Shown here in pieces: positions 45,539 through 56,800 of a DNA stretch of 64,000 nucleotides (position 1 is its first letter; each line of letters begins with the position of its first letter). This DNA comes from Narthecium ossifragum. Lineage: Eukaryota; Streptophyta; Magnoliopsida; Dioscoreales; Nartheciaceae. Made by a program: the position numbers and the translations under genes. The notes under the pieces were generated by a model. It saw only the letters and a program-made list of their open reading frames with translations, was not told the DNA's origin and made no database searches. The stretch lies in contig OY986974.1 in NCBI GenBank assembly GCA_963920575.1, positions 4,345,281 to 4,409,280 on the forward strand, read 5' to 3'.

Positions 45539-45872
45539 TTACTTTAGAGGGGAATTTTCATGAGGGAACCGGTTCCCTATTTGCTATACAGGGAACCATC
45601 ATCCTGGCCGTCCGATGGGATCGGACGGCCAGAATCTATTCGGGGGACTTAAACCCCCCCTTCCTCCCCTCCCCTCCCCCATTCCACTCGTGACCCGAGC
45701 CGCTCTCTCCCGTGCCCTAGACGGTGCTACCACCGCCGACTCCTCGCCCGCCCCGGCCTCCCTCGCCCGGCCCGTCCTCCCTCGACCTCGCCGCGGCCTC
45801 CCTCGCACCGCCACGCCTCGGCCTCCTCGCCTCACCATCGCGTCTCTCTCGTGCATAACACCTCACCCCACC

Positions 45873-46402
45873 TGGCGCAGGGTAAACGTGGGATCTCTCG
45901 TCGGGAGAGAAGAACCGACCTCTCTATGGGACCTCTCTATGGGAGAGACAACCAGACCTCTCTATGGGAGAGACAACCAGATTTCTCAAGGGGAGAAACC
46001 AAAAACCCTAACTTTCATTAATCATCAAAAACTGACCCTTTACAAACCCTAAGGCCTCCTTTTATAGGTTTTAAGGAAAAACCTGACCAACTCAAACATG
46101 GACTCAAACTTGATCAAACCCTAATCCAAATATTAAACCCGGAATTCAAACAAAAGAAATCCTACTCAAAATAGGAAAGTTGCCAAAAATAGAAACCGAT
46201 AAAACTGCCTAAAAATGAAAGTTTTCACTAAAACTGAGATTTTAGACCAAAGGACAAGGAATTTGACGATTTGACGAGCGATCGGACACTTGGATCGAAA
46301 GTTTTCACAAATAGAAACCGACTGGTTGCACGCCCCGATCGGACACCCGGATCGAAAGTTATGCCCGTACGACGGTTGGGGTCACCCGGGTTTTGTCCTG
46401 CA
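45873..46402 (-). mobile_element. Solo LTR nested in the left arm of the Pack-MULE (about 530 bp)
   Basis: Read on the minus strand it starts TGCAGGACAAAACCC and ends TTTACCCTGCGCCA. A TATA-like CTATAAAAGG lies near 46060, followed by AGGGTTTGTAAAGG. Near its transcript end, CCCATAGAGAGGT is repeated three times. Two copies of AACTTTCGATC-GTGTCCGATCG lie near its start. The flanks ccacc and tcacc differ by one base. It interrupts an inverted-repeat arm that otherwise aligns with 48640-49090. Confidence 0.6.
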
Positions 46403-46908
46403 TCACCACCCCACCCCACCCTCTAAGCCCCCCATTTGTGCCCTAGCTCTCTCTCTCCCCCAACAATCGCCACTGCCTGGCCCGGCCTCCCTCGCCCGTC
46501 CCCTCGACCTCGCCCGTCCCGGCCTCCATCGCCCCGCCCCGGCCTCCCTCACCACCGACCTCTCCCGATGATCGCGCCCCCCTCTCTCCCGACGATCACC
46601 GCTACCACCTCTCTGTACGAGCTAATTGTTTTCTAGAGGAAGCGAGCTCTGTACGAGCCCGAGCTCCCCCCTTGCCTCCAGGTACTCTCTCTTCTCTGGG
46701 GTTCTCCTTCTCTTCTCTCCATGTGATCTCAGTGTTTGTTTGATCATCGTTTCTCAAGTGGATTTCTTGGAACCCAACATTGTTGTTGGGTTTATTAAGA
46801 GTTACAATAATTTTTTTGAGCATCTTGGGTGGATTTGCTGCATTTTGCTGCCTCTTGGGTGGAATTTCTATGGAATTTCTATGGATTTGCTGCATTTTGC
46901 TGCCTCTT

Positions 46909-46998
46909 GGTGTTCTTAAAGGCGCAGAGAGGTTTGACAACAGCAGGGGATACAAATTCTCAATCTATGTTCAGTACTGGATTAGAAAACTTATATAG
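46909..46998 (+). pseudogene. Plastid sigma-factor fragment, region 2
   Basis: Reads [20 protein letters not shown] and then [10 protein letters not shown], matching region 2.3-2.4 of plant sigma-70-type factors (RGYKFSTYVYWWIR-like), which bind the -10 element and melt DNA. It is captured as part of one exon. A second piece of the same kind of gene follows at 47312. Confidence 0.75.
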
Positions 46999-47311
46999 AG
47001 TTCCAAGCATTTTGTTCTGATGAACTTATACAAAACACTATGTACACCTTTTGTTTCTGGGGATTATTAGGTTACATGTAAGAACTGAAAACTTGTTTTC
47101 TGCATTTTGTTTGTTTTTTGCTGAATAGCCTAGCCACGGAAGTAGAGAATAAATCCTCTATTTGTGGCGTTTATTTTTCTTTAATCTCTTTTCCAACACA
47201 ATTTTATTTTTTCTAGACATTGACCTCTTTTGTTTCTTCAATGTATTTCTTTGTTTGATTATTGTGCTTACGGATAGCACTGGTTGACAAGCTTCATTTT
47301 GTTTCCAATAG

Positions 47312-47420
47312 GAATTCAATTATGGAGTGGATCCCAAGGAGAGGCAAATACTAGTGCTAAGGTATGGCCTGGACGATGGCCGTGGCAAATACTTGAGGAG
47401 ATTGGAAGCCTCTACTCTGT
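47312..47420 (+). pseudogene. Plastid sigma-factor fragment, region 4
   Basis: Follows a well-formed 3' splice site (TTTCCAATAG). It reads NYGVDPKERQILVLRYGLDD, then GRGKY. A one-base frameshift follows, then EEIGSLYSVTKKWIR in another frame. This is sigma region 4.1-4.2, including the start of the helix-turn-helix. The order of regions 2 and 4 and the splice-like boundary show that genomic DNA with an intron was captured. The frameshift prevents function. Confidence 0.8.
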
Positions 47421-47855
47421 TACTAAGAAATGGATAAGGAGCTGGAGCTGGAGTTTCCATTCTTTTAGGTTGTTTAGTTCCATACCTTTTTGTAGATTGG
47501 ACAATGTGGAGCTTACAGTGATATAATAATATGCAGAATAACATTTCATCAGTTTGTGAACTCATTTTGTAGATTGGACATCTCTGACTATGGAAACATG
47601 TAAATTTTATCTGTCCAAATCATCTTTGTAACCTATACATTGATGCCCCTTATACTTTTGTGCCAACTCATTTTTGGTTCCAGTTTGTGAACTCTGTTCC
47701 CTATCAGATGAGATCAATACAAATATACTACAACTCCTGTAAAAAAGCAGCTGGATGTCTCTATCATTTATCTACAATTCACAGAAACATTGCAGAAAAA
47801 ATAGACTGCTAATGAAGCAACAATGAAACAACATAAACAACATATTCCACTTCCA

Positions 47856-48644
47856 CTACTGCTCATCTAGAGCACCTCTGAACAAGGAAACAAAATTCTC
47901 CATCATTTCAGAAGCAGAGTCGAGAACTCTGTTGACACCATCAGTATGACTAGCAATCTCCTCAATTTCAGATTTGAGCTGCTCCATCAACTGGAAATTA
48001 AGGGCTTCAAACTTACTTCTCTCGTGGTGTGTCTGTTGTCGGCGATCCATTTGTTCTTCTTTCCGACTACTATCGATCTCCTTTTCTTCCTCGGAACAAA
48101 AATCCTACCCGAATTTTACCATTGTCAATGAAAATACATGTTGCTTCTCCATTAGATCCATCAGACTTTGCTGCCCATCATCCAATTTAGCTTTAAATTT
48201 GTACATTTCTTGATCAAAGTTGTCCTTTAACTCAGACAGGTCATGATCTCCATTAATCTTCTTCTCAGCATTCATCATGTTGCTAATAATTGGGAGACGT
48301 GCGTCGACTCCCTTGCTCGTCATTCTCTCGAACTGTAGTTCTGCATGCAAAGAGCTAATCTCCTGATCCTTGTCGACTATGGCGAGCTCCGTTTCCTCGA
48401 GCCTACACTGAATTCGGTTCCTGGTCTCCTCCAGATCAGAGAGCAGCTTCTCTTGATCCTGGGCACTCTCAACAACATTGTAGCTGTCCACCTCATCCTC
48501 CAACAGCTTCAAACACCAGTCCAGCTGCATCACCGCGAGCTCACAGAACCGGGACTTGTCATTCAAGCGCTCCAAATCTCCCTCCTTGGAGGAGCAGCTC
48601 TTCTCGTAGGCGGCTTCCATGGCGGAGTTGACGATGCCCATCAT
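47856..48644 (-). pseudogene. WPP-domain-associated-protein-like coiled-coil fragment
   Basis: A minus-strand frame starts at 48644 (MMGIVNSAMEAAYEKSCSSK) and stays in one frame to a TAA at 47856-47858, broken only by a TAG at 48105-48107. Pieces include DKSRFCELAVMQLDWCLKLL, DLEETRNRIQCRLEETELAI, DKDQEISSLHAELQFERMTS and KFEALNFQLMEQLKSEIEEI. The heptad-like Leu/Glu pattern and the FCELAVMQL segment resemble plant WPP-domain-associated proteins (nuclear-envelope or Golgi-linked coiled-coil proteins); I recall this family from memory. The start codon lies just inside the right TIR of the Pack-MULE. A transcript from the TIR could yield a 179-aa peptide. Confidence 0.6.
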
Positions 48645-49185
48645 GATCGAGTCGGCGCGGGCGAGGTCGAGGGGACGGGCGAGGGAGGTCGGCGCGGGCG
48701 AGGTCGAGGGGATGGGCGAGGTCGAGTGTGGTGAGGGAGAGGTCGGTGGTGAGGGAGGCCGGGGCGGGGCGATGGAGGCCGGGACGGGCGAGGTGGGTGG
48801 CCATCGTCGGGAGAGAGAGAGAGAGCTAGGGCACGAATGAGGGGCTTAGAGAGTGGGGTGGGGTGTTATGTAGGGCCATCGTCGGGATGGTGACGCCGAG
48901 GTGGGTGGCCATCGTCGGTAGAGAGAGAGAGACGGCGGCACTAGAGCACGAAGAGGTGCCAGTGCTAGGTGACGTCGAGGTGGGTGGCCATCGTTGGGAT
49001 GGTGACGACGAGGCGGATGGCCATCCGATGGGAACGCCTTAGGGAGAGAGAGGATCTGGTTAGGGCACGAGGGGGTGGGGGGGGGAAGAGTAAGTTAGGG
49101 AACGCGATCCTGGGCGTCCGATGATCCTGGTTCCCTATATAAGACATAGGATCCAGTTCCCCTTGAAAATTCCCCTTACTTTAGA

Positions 49186-49499
49186 TGCCTATTTTTTATT
49201 TTGATCATGAGGAATAGTTTTAGAATATTCGTTGAACAAGTGAACCAACTCCTCGCAGCAGCCGTTAAATTCGAATGTTCTTTGCGCACCAAGGATATTC
49301 GACGCTAATATTCACATCTTTTTGGGTCATCAGTGCAAAATAATATTAATTTGGCCTGAAGTTGCCAAATAAAAAAATTTGGTGGCCTAATTAAAGGATG
49401 GAAAAGTCCAAACTATACAGATAACTATGTCTATTTAATAATTAAATCCTTTTCAAGGGGTATATAGGCTAGAAAAAACTAATAACCGCTAACCGTAAG
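49186..49499. other. AT-rich spacer; no gene seen
   Basis: No open frame, element end or repeat was recognised between the Pack-MULE target duplication and the hAT remnant. Confidence 0.4.
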
Positions 49500-50360
49500 C
49501 AGGGCCGGCCCAACTCCTAGGCAGCTTAGGCGCCTGCCTAGGGCCCCCACTTGAAAGTGGGCCCCAAAATTATATGTTTATTAAGAAGTTTGAATTTATA
49601 TATTAAAAAATCTAAGTTATTGAATTCATACTTTATTGTTAATTAAGAATTTAGGGCCTATATATGTATTAAAAAAACCAAGTTATTGAATTCATGTTTT
49701 ATTAGGTTTCTAACCTAACCGTTAGGCCCCCAAACCTTCTAATTAATGTAAAGATAGTTGTTAGCCTCATTAAAAGGCCCCTTAGTTACCCCACTTGGAA
49801 TTTGGAAAATGCATTTACAGTTAGCAAAAAAATTCTTGTGACTGTATATGGACATTTGTTCATAAATTTTGTCATCTAGTTAATTTATAACTTTTCTATT
49901 GACGGCTTGGATTTATATCATGAACTAAACCTTTTGAAAGAAGTTTTGTCATCAGAAAATAACAATCCAATTCAAATCTTGAACTATATCAAAAGAGTAG
50001 ATTGTTTTCCGAATACCTCTATCGTGTATAAGAATATTATTGATAATACATGTAACGGTTGTTTCTGCAAAAAAAAACTTTTCAAAAGAAGCTAATAAAA
50101 TCATAATTGCAAGCAATCATGTTACAGGAAAGATTAAATGGATTAGCTATGTTATCTATTAAAAAAGATATATTAGTTAAACTTGAATATAAAAATTTAA
50201 TCAGTAATTTCACAATCCAAAAAGCTAGAAGGATGATTTTTAAATAACTTTATCATATTTAATTAATTTAATTTTCTTATTAACTATGATTAGTAAATAT
50301 TAAAGGCCTCCTCTGATTTGTTTATCAAGAGCCTCAAAATTGATTTGGCCGGCCTAGGCA
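49500..50360 (+). mobile_element. hAT-type remnant with the C-terminal part of a ZMYM/TTF-like transposase
   Basis: The left end CAGGGCCGGCCCAAC is a typical plant hAT terminus. Near 50346 the text TTGGCCGGCCTAGG is an imperfect inverted partner. The internal plus-strand trace at 49907-50240 reads LYHELNLLKEVLSSEN, then after a frameshift SKLKLIKSYLRSTMLQERLN and GLAMLSIKKDILVK. These match the C-terminal dimerisation segment of ZMYM-like (TTF zinc finger) hAT transposases. Most of the transposase is gone. No 8-bp target duplication was found. Confidence 0.6.
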
Positions 50361-50675
50361 AAGTGTCGGTGGGTACCAATCATGAGTAACGCTTTCAAGG
50401 GCTCTACAAGCTTAGAAAGTCCAAATAAAAAAACTCGCAATGCTAAATGGTCATAAAATTATGATTTTTTTCCAGGACCTTATTCCCAATTATAAGGTTG
50501 GCCAGGGACCTAAATGAGAAAAGACTACTAAAGTATAACGTTAGCCCACACCAAACTCCTGACAATATATTCCACCCGTCAAAACTCCTCTCTTCGTCTT
50601 GTCGCCGCATGACTGACTCACCTCCAACTTTTTAATACCAAACCGTTACGTGTCACACACACTCTCTCTCTCCCT
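50361..50675 (+). promoter_or_regulatory. Upstream region of the duplicated NAGS first exon
   Basis: No gene. A CT-rich stretch (CACACTCTCTCTCTCTCC) lies just before the ATG, as in many plant 5' UTRs. It does not align with the region upstream of the main NAGS start, so the duplication probably began near the start codon. Confidence 0.35.
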
Positions 50676-50966
50676 ATGGCGATCCCAGCCATCTCCGCTA
50701 GTATTCCCGGAGAACTGAGCCAGTGCCGGAGGGAGATCTCCCGCCGTCTACATGCGCGGCCGATCGGGGGCGGCGAATTCGGCCGGGGGCTGAGGCGCCC
50801 GGCGCCTGTGCTGCAGCGGTGCTGCTTTGAATTGGCGGAGTGGGTGGACTGCGTGGGGTGTTTTCGGCGGGCGTGGCCGTTCATAAGGGGACACCAGGGA
50901 AGCACACTAGTGGTGGTGATGTCAGGCGAGATTGTCGCCGGGCCTCACCTGGATAGCATCCTCCAG
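50676..50966 (+). pseudogene. Duplicated first exon of NAGS, open and with an intact splice donor
   Basis: 97 codons from the ATG at 50676 to CTCCAG|GTAT. It aligns with NAGS exon 1 (53829-54146): [16 protein letters not shown], then [35 protein letters not shown]. The following intron start is also similar (GGAGTTC…ATCTCCT…CATCTCGG). The frame has no stops and the donor is phase 0, like the main exon 1. On its own the exon is only a transit-peptide-like region plus the first strand of the amino-acid-kinase domain. It could be dead, or it could serve as an alternative first exon spliced to NAGS exon 2 at 54548. Confidence 0.75.
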
Positions 50967-51274
50967 GTATATCCGTATATACATGGAGTTCCGTCTCTAC
51001 AATCTCCTAGTCTCTTTATCTCGGTTATATTCTTGATTTCTATAATTATAGATTCGTGGTATAATCGTAAAATGTTTCTGAACGTTATAGTCCACACGGT
51101 AGTTTCTATTGTGTGCATGGTTTGGCCACCAATTAGTGGGAGACTCCTTCACGAGAATATCATGTTTTACTATACTTTCAAGAAATCACATATACCAATC
51201 GTAAATGCTCCGGTTCGAATTGATATCCATGTAGAATAATCTACTAATGCAGCAGCAAATGACTCCTAGATACG

Positions 51275-52948
51275 CTTGAGGCATGAGAGACCTGTCGATT
51301 CAAAGGATAAACTTTCCTCAAAGAGAAAATCACAAATAATTAGTGTTCTTAGGGAGGAAAATAGCGCTCCCGAAGAGGCTAATGGTGCTCCTGAAAAGAT
51401 AGTACCCATCGACCACTCTCAAATTAGTAAAGAACTTTCTCCAAAGAGATTTGGGTACTTGAAAATAATGAGATCTCAATAAGTCATGGAGAGATATGAG
51501 ATAGAAATAAAGTGATTGCGAACAACATATTTGCAAATGCAATTACTCTTGACATTACCAAAAGTAATGAAGAGGTTGAACCAAAAACGGTAAAAGAATG
51601 TCGACGTAGGGTTGATTGGCCAAAATGGAATGATGACATTCAAGCTGAATTAAACTCACTGGTAAAACGAAATGTATTTCGACTTGTAATCCAGACACCA
51701 GAAGAGCTCATAAAGGCATCTAATTATTTAAATAAAGACTTTGAAATGAAAGATCTTGAAAAGATAAGATTTTGTCTCGCCCTGCAGATTGAGCACTTTT
51801 CAAGTGAAATATGGTTCACCAAGCAAATTATACTGAGAAGGTCATGAGACAATTTTACATGAACAAAACTCATTCATTAAGTTCTCCAATGAGGGTCCGT
51901 TTTTTTGATGCGAAGAAAGACCCTTTTCGCACTTAAGAAGATGGTATAGAATTTCTTGATCTTAAAGTACCATATCTTAGTGTAATTTGAGGTCTCATGT
52001 ATCTTGCAAATTGTGCATGGCCCGATATTGCATTTGTAGTTAATTTATTGACAAGATGTACAGTTCTGCACCAACATGAAGACACTGAAATGGGGTTAAG
52101 CGCATACTGCACTATTTTTGAGGAACTACAGATTTTGGACTATTTTTCTCAAATAGTTTGAGATCAGAGTTAGTTTGCTATACATATATTGGTTATCTTT
52201 CTAATCCACATAAGGCCAAGTCACAAATCGGGTATATTTTCATGTATGGATGCACTGTTATATCTTAGCGATTTATGAAGCAGACGCTAACCGCCACCTT
52301 TTCAAATCATGCTGAGATACTTGCTATTCATGAGGCAAGTCAAGAGAGTGTCTCGCAGAGGAGTATGATATAGCATATTCAAGATACTTGTTGATTATCT
52401 TCAATCAGAAATGAATCAACGGTATTATATGATCAAAAGATAATGTTGCATGCATCACTCAAATTAGATATGGGTATATCAAAGATGATAGAACCAAGCA
52501 TATATCATCGAAATTCTTCTATACGCATAACCTACAGAAGAGCGCTGATATTAATATCAAGAAGATACGTTATAGTGACAATTTAACAGATTTATTCACA
52601 AAAACACTACGCACAACAACATTCAGAAAACTAGTGCATGATATTGACATGCATCGTCTCAAGGAACTCTTATGTTGAGCACTGGAAAGTTTACCTTACA
52701 TCTTTATTAGGGGGAGTAATGAATTTAGAAGGTATCCAAGTGTTGTATTTTTTTTTCTTTCGCTAATGTTTTTTCCCACTGTATTTTCCTTGATAAGGTT
52801 TTAATGAGACATTTTTCCAAACCTAATACCATTATAAGTAAATAAAGAATTATATACTCTTTTTCCTTGACTAAAGTTTTGTCCCATTGGGTTTTTCTTA
52901 GTAAAGATTTTAATGAGAAATATTCTTTAATGGTCATCTAAGGGGGAG
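51275..52948 (+). pseudogene. Decayed Ty1/copia fragment between the two NAGS first exons
   Basis: Plus-strand pol remnants with stops and deletions: ERPVDSKDKLSSKRK (51285), ANNIFANAITLDITKSNEEV and KTVKECRRRVDWPKWNDDIQ (51512-51650). Then comes a jump to LIKASNYLNKDFEMKDLEKI RFCLALQIEHF-type text, i.e. most of the reverse transcriptase is deleted. After that come LMYLANCAWPDIAF and RNase H-like words near 52560-52680. A polypurine tract AGGGGGAG (52941-52948) directly precedes a TGTTATAAGG sequence. The left LTR was not found. Confidence 0.7.
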
Positions 52949-53460
52949 TGTTATAAGGTGTGAACACAGTCCAAGTATGGTTGTATACTTTTGAGTATGG
53001 TTGCATACTTTTGAGTATGGCTGACCATATACGTGTATAACCACCAACATAGAGTTATTGTGGGTGGAAAAAGTCACCACCGCCACCGTCTCCTCCCACC
53101 ATCTTCACCCCTCTACCAGCTCCCTCTCTTCTCTCCATAGCAACACCTCCACCTCCCTAACACCAGCCAGCCACATCTTCCCTCATGATGAAACACGGAA
53201 TCCCTCTACCACCATTACTCCCGGCAAGCATCGGGCGAGGTCGTAGTTGATGGTAAGAAGCTTGGAGAGGTGGCGGGTTCTAATTGGTCAGGTCCTGCCA
53301 ACGAGGGAGAGAGAGAAATCAGGTTGAGAGAGGGAGCTCAGAGAAGGAAGAATGGGGGTGAAAAGTGAGGGTTTGGAGAAGAGGAGGACTTGAGTGAGTA
53401 TGGGTTTGCTTAACAAGAGGTGGAACGATTCAATGTCATCGTCGACGCCCATCATCGTTG
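52949..53460 (+). mobile_element. Probable 3' LTR of the decayed copia element (right end uncertain)
   Basis: Starts TGTTATAAGGTGTGAAC immediately after the polypurine tract. It contains a triple repeat of TATGGTTG-ATACTTTTGAG near 52976-53025. The right end could not be placed. No paired LTR or target duplication is visible. Confidence 0.4.
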
Positions 53461-53828
53461 AGGTGTTTTTTCTTTTGGTCTCTTTTCTTTTATCTTTATT
53501 TTTCTAAAATTAAAGTGAGATCATCAAAAGTAGAGAAATCGCGGTCACATGCTTGACACATGACCGGTTTACCATTACGGTAAATAGCTCCGTTGTGCTC
53601 ATTTTCAAGACTAAATCGAGCGGTTTTAAAATATCGGTCCAAAACGAACATGTCGGTGGTAAAAACTCCTCGAAAATCAAGAAGACTAACCCGGACGATA
53701 TGCTGCACCGCCCGCCAAAACCCCGTGAAACCCTCCTTCATCGCGTCCGTCGCCGTATATCCCACCTCAAACTTCTATAACTTTCTCCTCAAACCCTACT
53801 TACTCCTCTCTTGCTCGAGGTGTCCCAC

Positions 53829-56800
53829 ATGGCGAACCTAGCGATCTCCGATAGGATTCTCGGAGGGCCGGTCCCCTGCCGGAGGGAGATCTCCCGCCGC
53901 CTCCCTGCAACGACGGCGCGGCCGATTGGGGGCGGTGCTTTTGACCGGGGGCTGAGGCGACGTGTCGTGAGGTGCTGCTTCGATCGGGCAGGGTCGAGCG
54001 GGTGCGCTGGGGGCTCGGAGAATGAGGAATTCGTGGGGTGGTTTCGGCAGGCGTGGCCGTACATAAGGGGACACCGGGGGAGCACATTCGTCGTGGTGAT
54101 CTCCGGAGAGATCGTCGCAAGCCCTCACCTGGATAGCATCCTCCAGGTATCTGGAGTTCTCCATAATCTCCTCGCCTTCATCTCGATTCTTTTCTTTATT
54201 TTTTTTTGCTAGATTTCATGGTAGAAACGTGAGAAGTTTGTTCGAGGTTTTCTGAACCTGTACAAATTATCTTTGGAATTATGAAATTTTTGTGTGCGTT
54301 GATGAGAATGCCCTTTTTCGCTAATTTTATCTTCAGCTGCCCGTGACCTTTAAGAGGCTTTAGCGTCAATTTTATCTGTATCGAAGGCGACGCCGTGTGA
54401 ATCTTATGAATCATATGTCTCTTTTTAAGTTGATTGTTTATATTTGCTTAATTTGTGGATTTGAAGAGGGAAGACCAGGGATTTTAGAACTTTTCCTTTC
54501 TACGGGTATTAATTTATTAATATCTTAGCATGTCTACCTTTGTGCAGGACATATCACTCCTTCATGGCCTGGGCATCAAAGTTGTCCTTGTTCCTGGGAC
54601 CCATGTCCAAATCGATCAGCTCTTAGAAGAGCGAGGTGAGTAGGATAATGATGCTGAGCCAATGGAGTGCTTCTTAGTGATGTTCCATTAGCATCTTTCA
54701 TTGTGTCCCAAAGAACATATCTTGTTTGCTCTCTGGTGGGTAATGCTGTTGTTTTGGACATTTTCTGACAATCTCTCTGTTCGTTATCTTTTATGTGCAT
54801 AACATGGGATGATACCACGGTCTTTGTTTTTGAGAGGGTGAGGATATACCGCTTTATCGTGCCATCTGGCAAGCCAACAGGTTCTCGAACTAGGTACCTC
54901 GTGGCTAAGTAGATTGCAAGGAGGAGGCATGGCCACATAAAGCTTGGGCTTATGCTGGCAATTGTGATTCGGCAGGACACACACTGCCTGTTGGTTGCAT
55001 ATTTCTCGAGAAGTGGAATGGCATGATTTTCCTTATTTAAGAAGAATAGTGAGTGCATGTTAGTTCTCTGCATAGAGCTTAGTTGCCTAGCCTGGGTTTC
55101 TAATTGTGAACTCCAAATAACATTGTCTGAAGCTTGCAGATGACTGATCCACTGTATTACTAAATTTGAGAGCAGAAAGTGTAGTCTGTAGGCTTAGGGG
55201 GAGCATATGTATGCGTGCGTTTGGTTATTGGAGGTGCAAATCATTTGCCTTCATTCACCTCTGATCCCTAGAGCATTTTGTCATTGATTGCATTCACTAG
55301 GAGGAGAAACCTACTGAGAGTGTGCGATCTAGCCAAATAGAAAAGGGATTTTAGGGAGGGCTATACTGTAAGAGATGATCTATACCTCGATAGCCTCAAT
55401 GGATGCCCCCTGTGATGTCAAATCAGATTCTGAGACCGGATTCAGAGAAGAGAGGCACTGGGCGAACCTCCGGGAATGTAGTAGATGGGGGGCCTCATTC
55501 ACTCCAATTCTAGTAGCGCATTGTCTGGTTGTCATTGATGGGTAACCATGATTTGTAGCTTTGCCATTGTTAGTGGCAAGCAAAAGCTAGATATGTTTTC
55601 AAGTGTGCACGAACTATTGCTTATCGAACAATTATTTACTTCCAACCTTGTTATTTCTTTCCAAATATGAATGGTCTTATAATACATGCTTTGGTTCATG
55701 CTGCGCATTTTGCCTTAAATTGGGGCACTGGCATTCAAACTAAAAATTGACATCCAATGTTGTCACATGCAGGTTATTAAAGAATAAGGTTCCATTCTAT
55801 TAATATGCATGTGAATCTGATATTGACACTCTTAGTTTCATGCTGAAGATAGTTACCTCTATATTCTTGCATGGAGAAATGTGAATTGAGGGGTTAACAG
55901 TTAACACATTCAAGTGCATTTGATGTGCCAAGAAGCCTATAGGTAACAATATTGATTTAGCACATGTAAATGCTCACCGGGGTACTTACTTCATTTTCCC
56001 CTTGTTTCTAATTAAGAAAGGGAGATAACCTTCTAGTTCTTCTGTGGAAAGTAATATTGCTTAAATTTTTTGTTTATGTCTAGTAAGCTGGACTGGTCTC
56101 AGTTAGATCAAATGCAGCTAGTTTTTTTATTAACATGTTTCACTTGAACTAAGCTAGCATTTTAGAAATTTGGTGTTAGTACGTGCCTCCATCATTTTTT
56201 ACATATTAATGTGCATCTGAGAACGAATATGTTATCACTTACCTTGTGCTTCTTCGGCTTGGCTACTATTTTTCTGAAAGGCATGCCAGGTCTTTAAGCT
56301 GAAAAAGGCATTCTCGATAAAAAAAAGTGTCTGCAAAGTGCTGAGTCCAAGAGGGAACAATTCCAGCAAGGAGATGATAAGTTTTGCAAATAGTGCATGT
56401 GAACTAGTGAAAAGATGTCTTGTGGCCGATTGTGTTCCTTTTTATCATCAGTATTTGTTTCTCTACAATTAGCACAGCCATTTAAAGGTATTTATTTTCG
56501 ATGTATATTAGTGATACCTGATTATTTTTTGCAAAGATTATGATGTCAAAAGAAATATGTGAACAATGGTTGGGATTGTAGAGTATATGTCCTTATTTGT
56601 TTTGGCATTTCAGAGCTCACATGATCCTAGGTACTGATGTAATAGCCACAGCCAATTGGCTTGTCACTCGTTGAGCTTTATACCCTGTAAATGACTCATC
56701 ATATAATCTAATCGGGTGAAGCCCCAAAACCTTCTGATAGGAAAAAGAGAGTCCCGATAAGAATATAATCCAAGGAATTGGGAGTTCTCCCACTTTTATA

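Larger units (their letters stand above)
45549..49175. mobile_element. Pack-MULE with long TIRs, 10-bp TSD, and captured sigma-factor and WPP-associated-protein fragments
   Basis: The left end GGGGAATTTTCATGAGGGAA and the right end AGTTCCCCTTGAAAATTCCCC are inverted repeats. The exact 10-bp direct repeat ttactttaga lies at 45539-45548 and 49176-49185. The inverted repeat extends inward for roughly 500 bp. For example, the text at 46500-46560 (CGTCCCGGCCTCCATCGCCC) is found inverted at about 48740-48800. The left arm is split by a solo LTR (45873-46402). Inside are pieces of two unrelated host genes on opposite strands and no transposase. Size, long TIRs and target-duplication length fit a Mutator-like element that captured genes. 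Confidence 0.88.

Noticed and set aside
45615..46052. Open frame of 145 codons, Pro/Ala/Arg-rich
   Set aside because: Lies across the Pack-MULE arm and the nested solo LTR junction, so it cannot be a conserved gene. Composition artefact.
53496..53765. Minus-strand 89-codon frame upstream of NAGS
   Set aside because: No family features. It lies in the NAGS promoter/5' UTR and is open by chance.
54576..55073. Minus-strand 165-codon frame in NAGS intron 2 and a GGTTCTCGAACTAGG box near 54882
   Set aside because: The frame overlaps antisense to NAGS exon 2 and has no domain. The box resembles a polymerase III B box, but no A box, tail or target duplication was found, so no SINE or tRNA is called.
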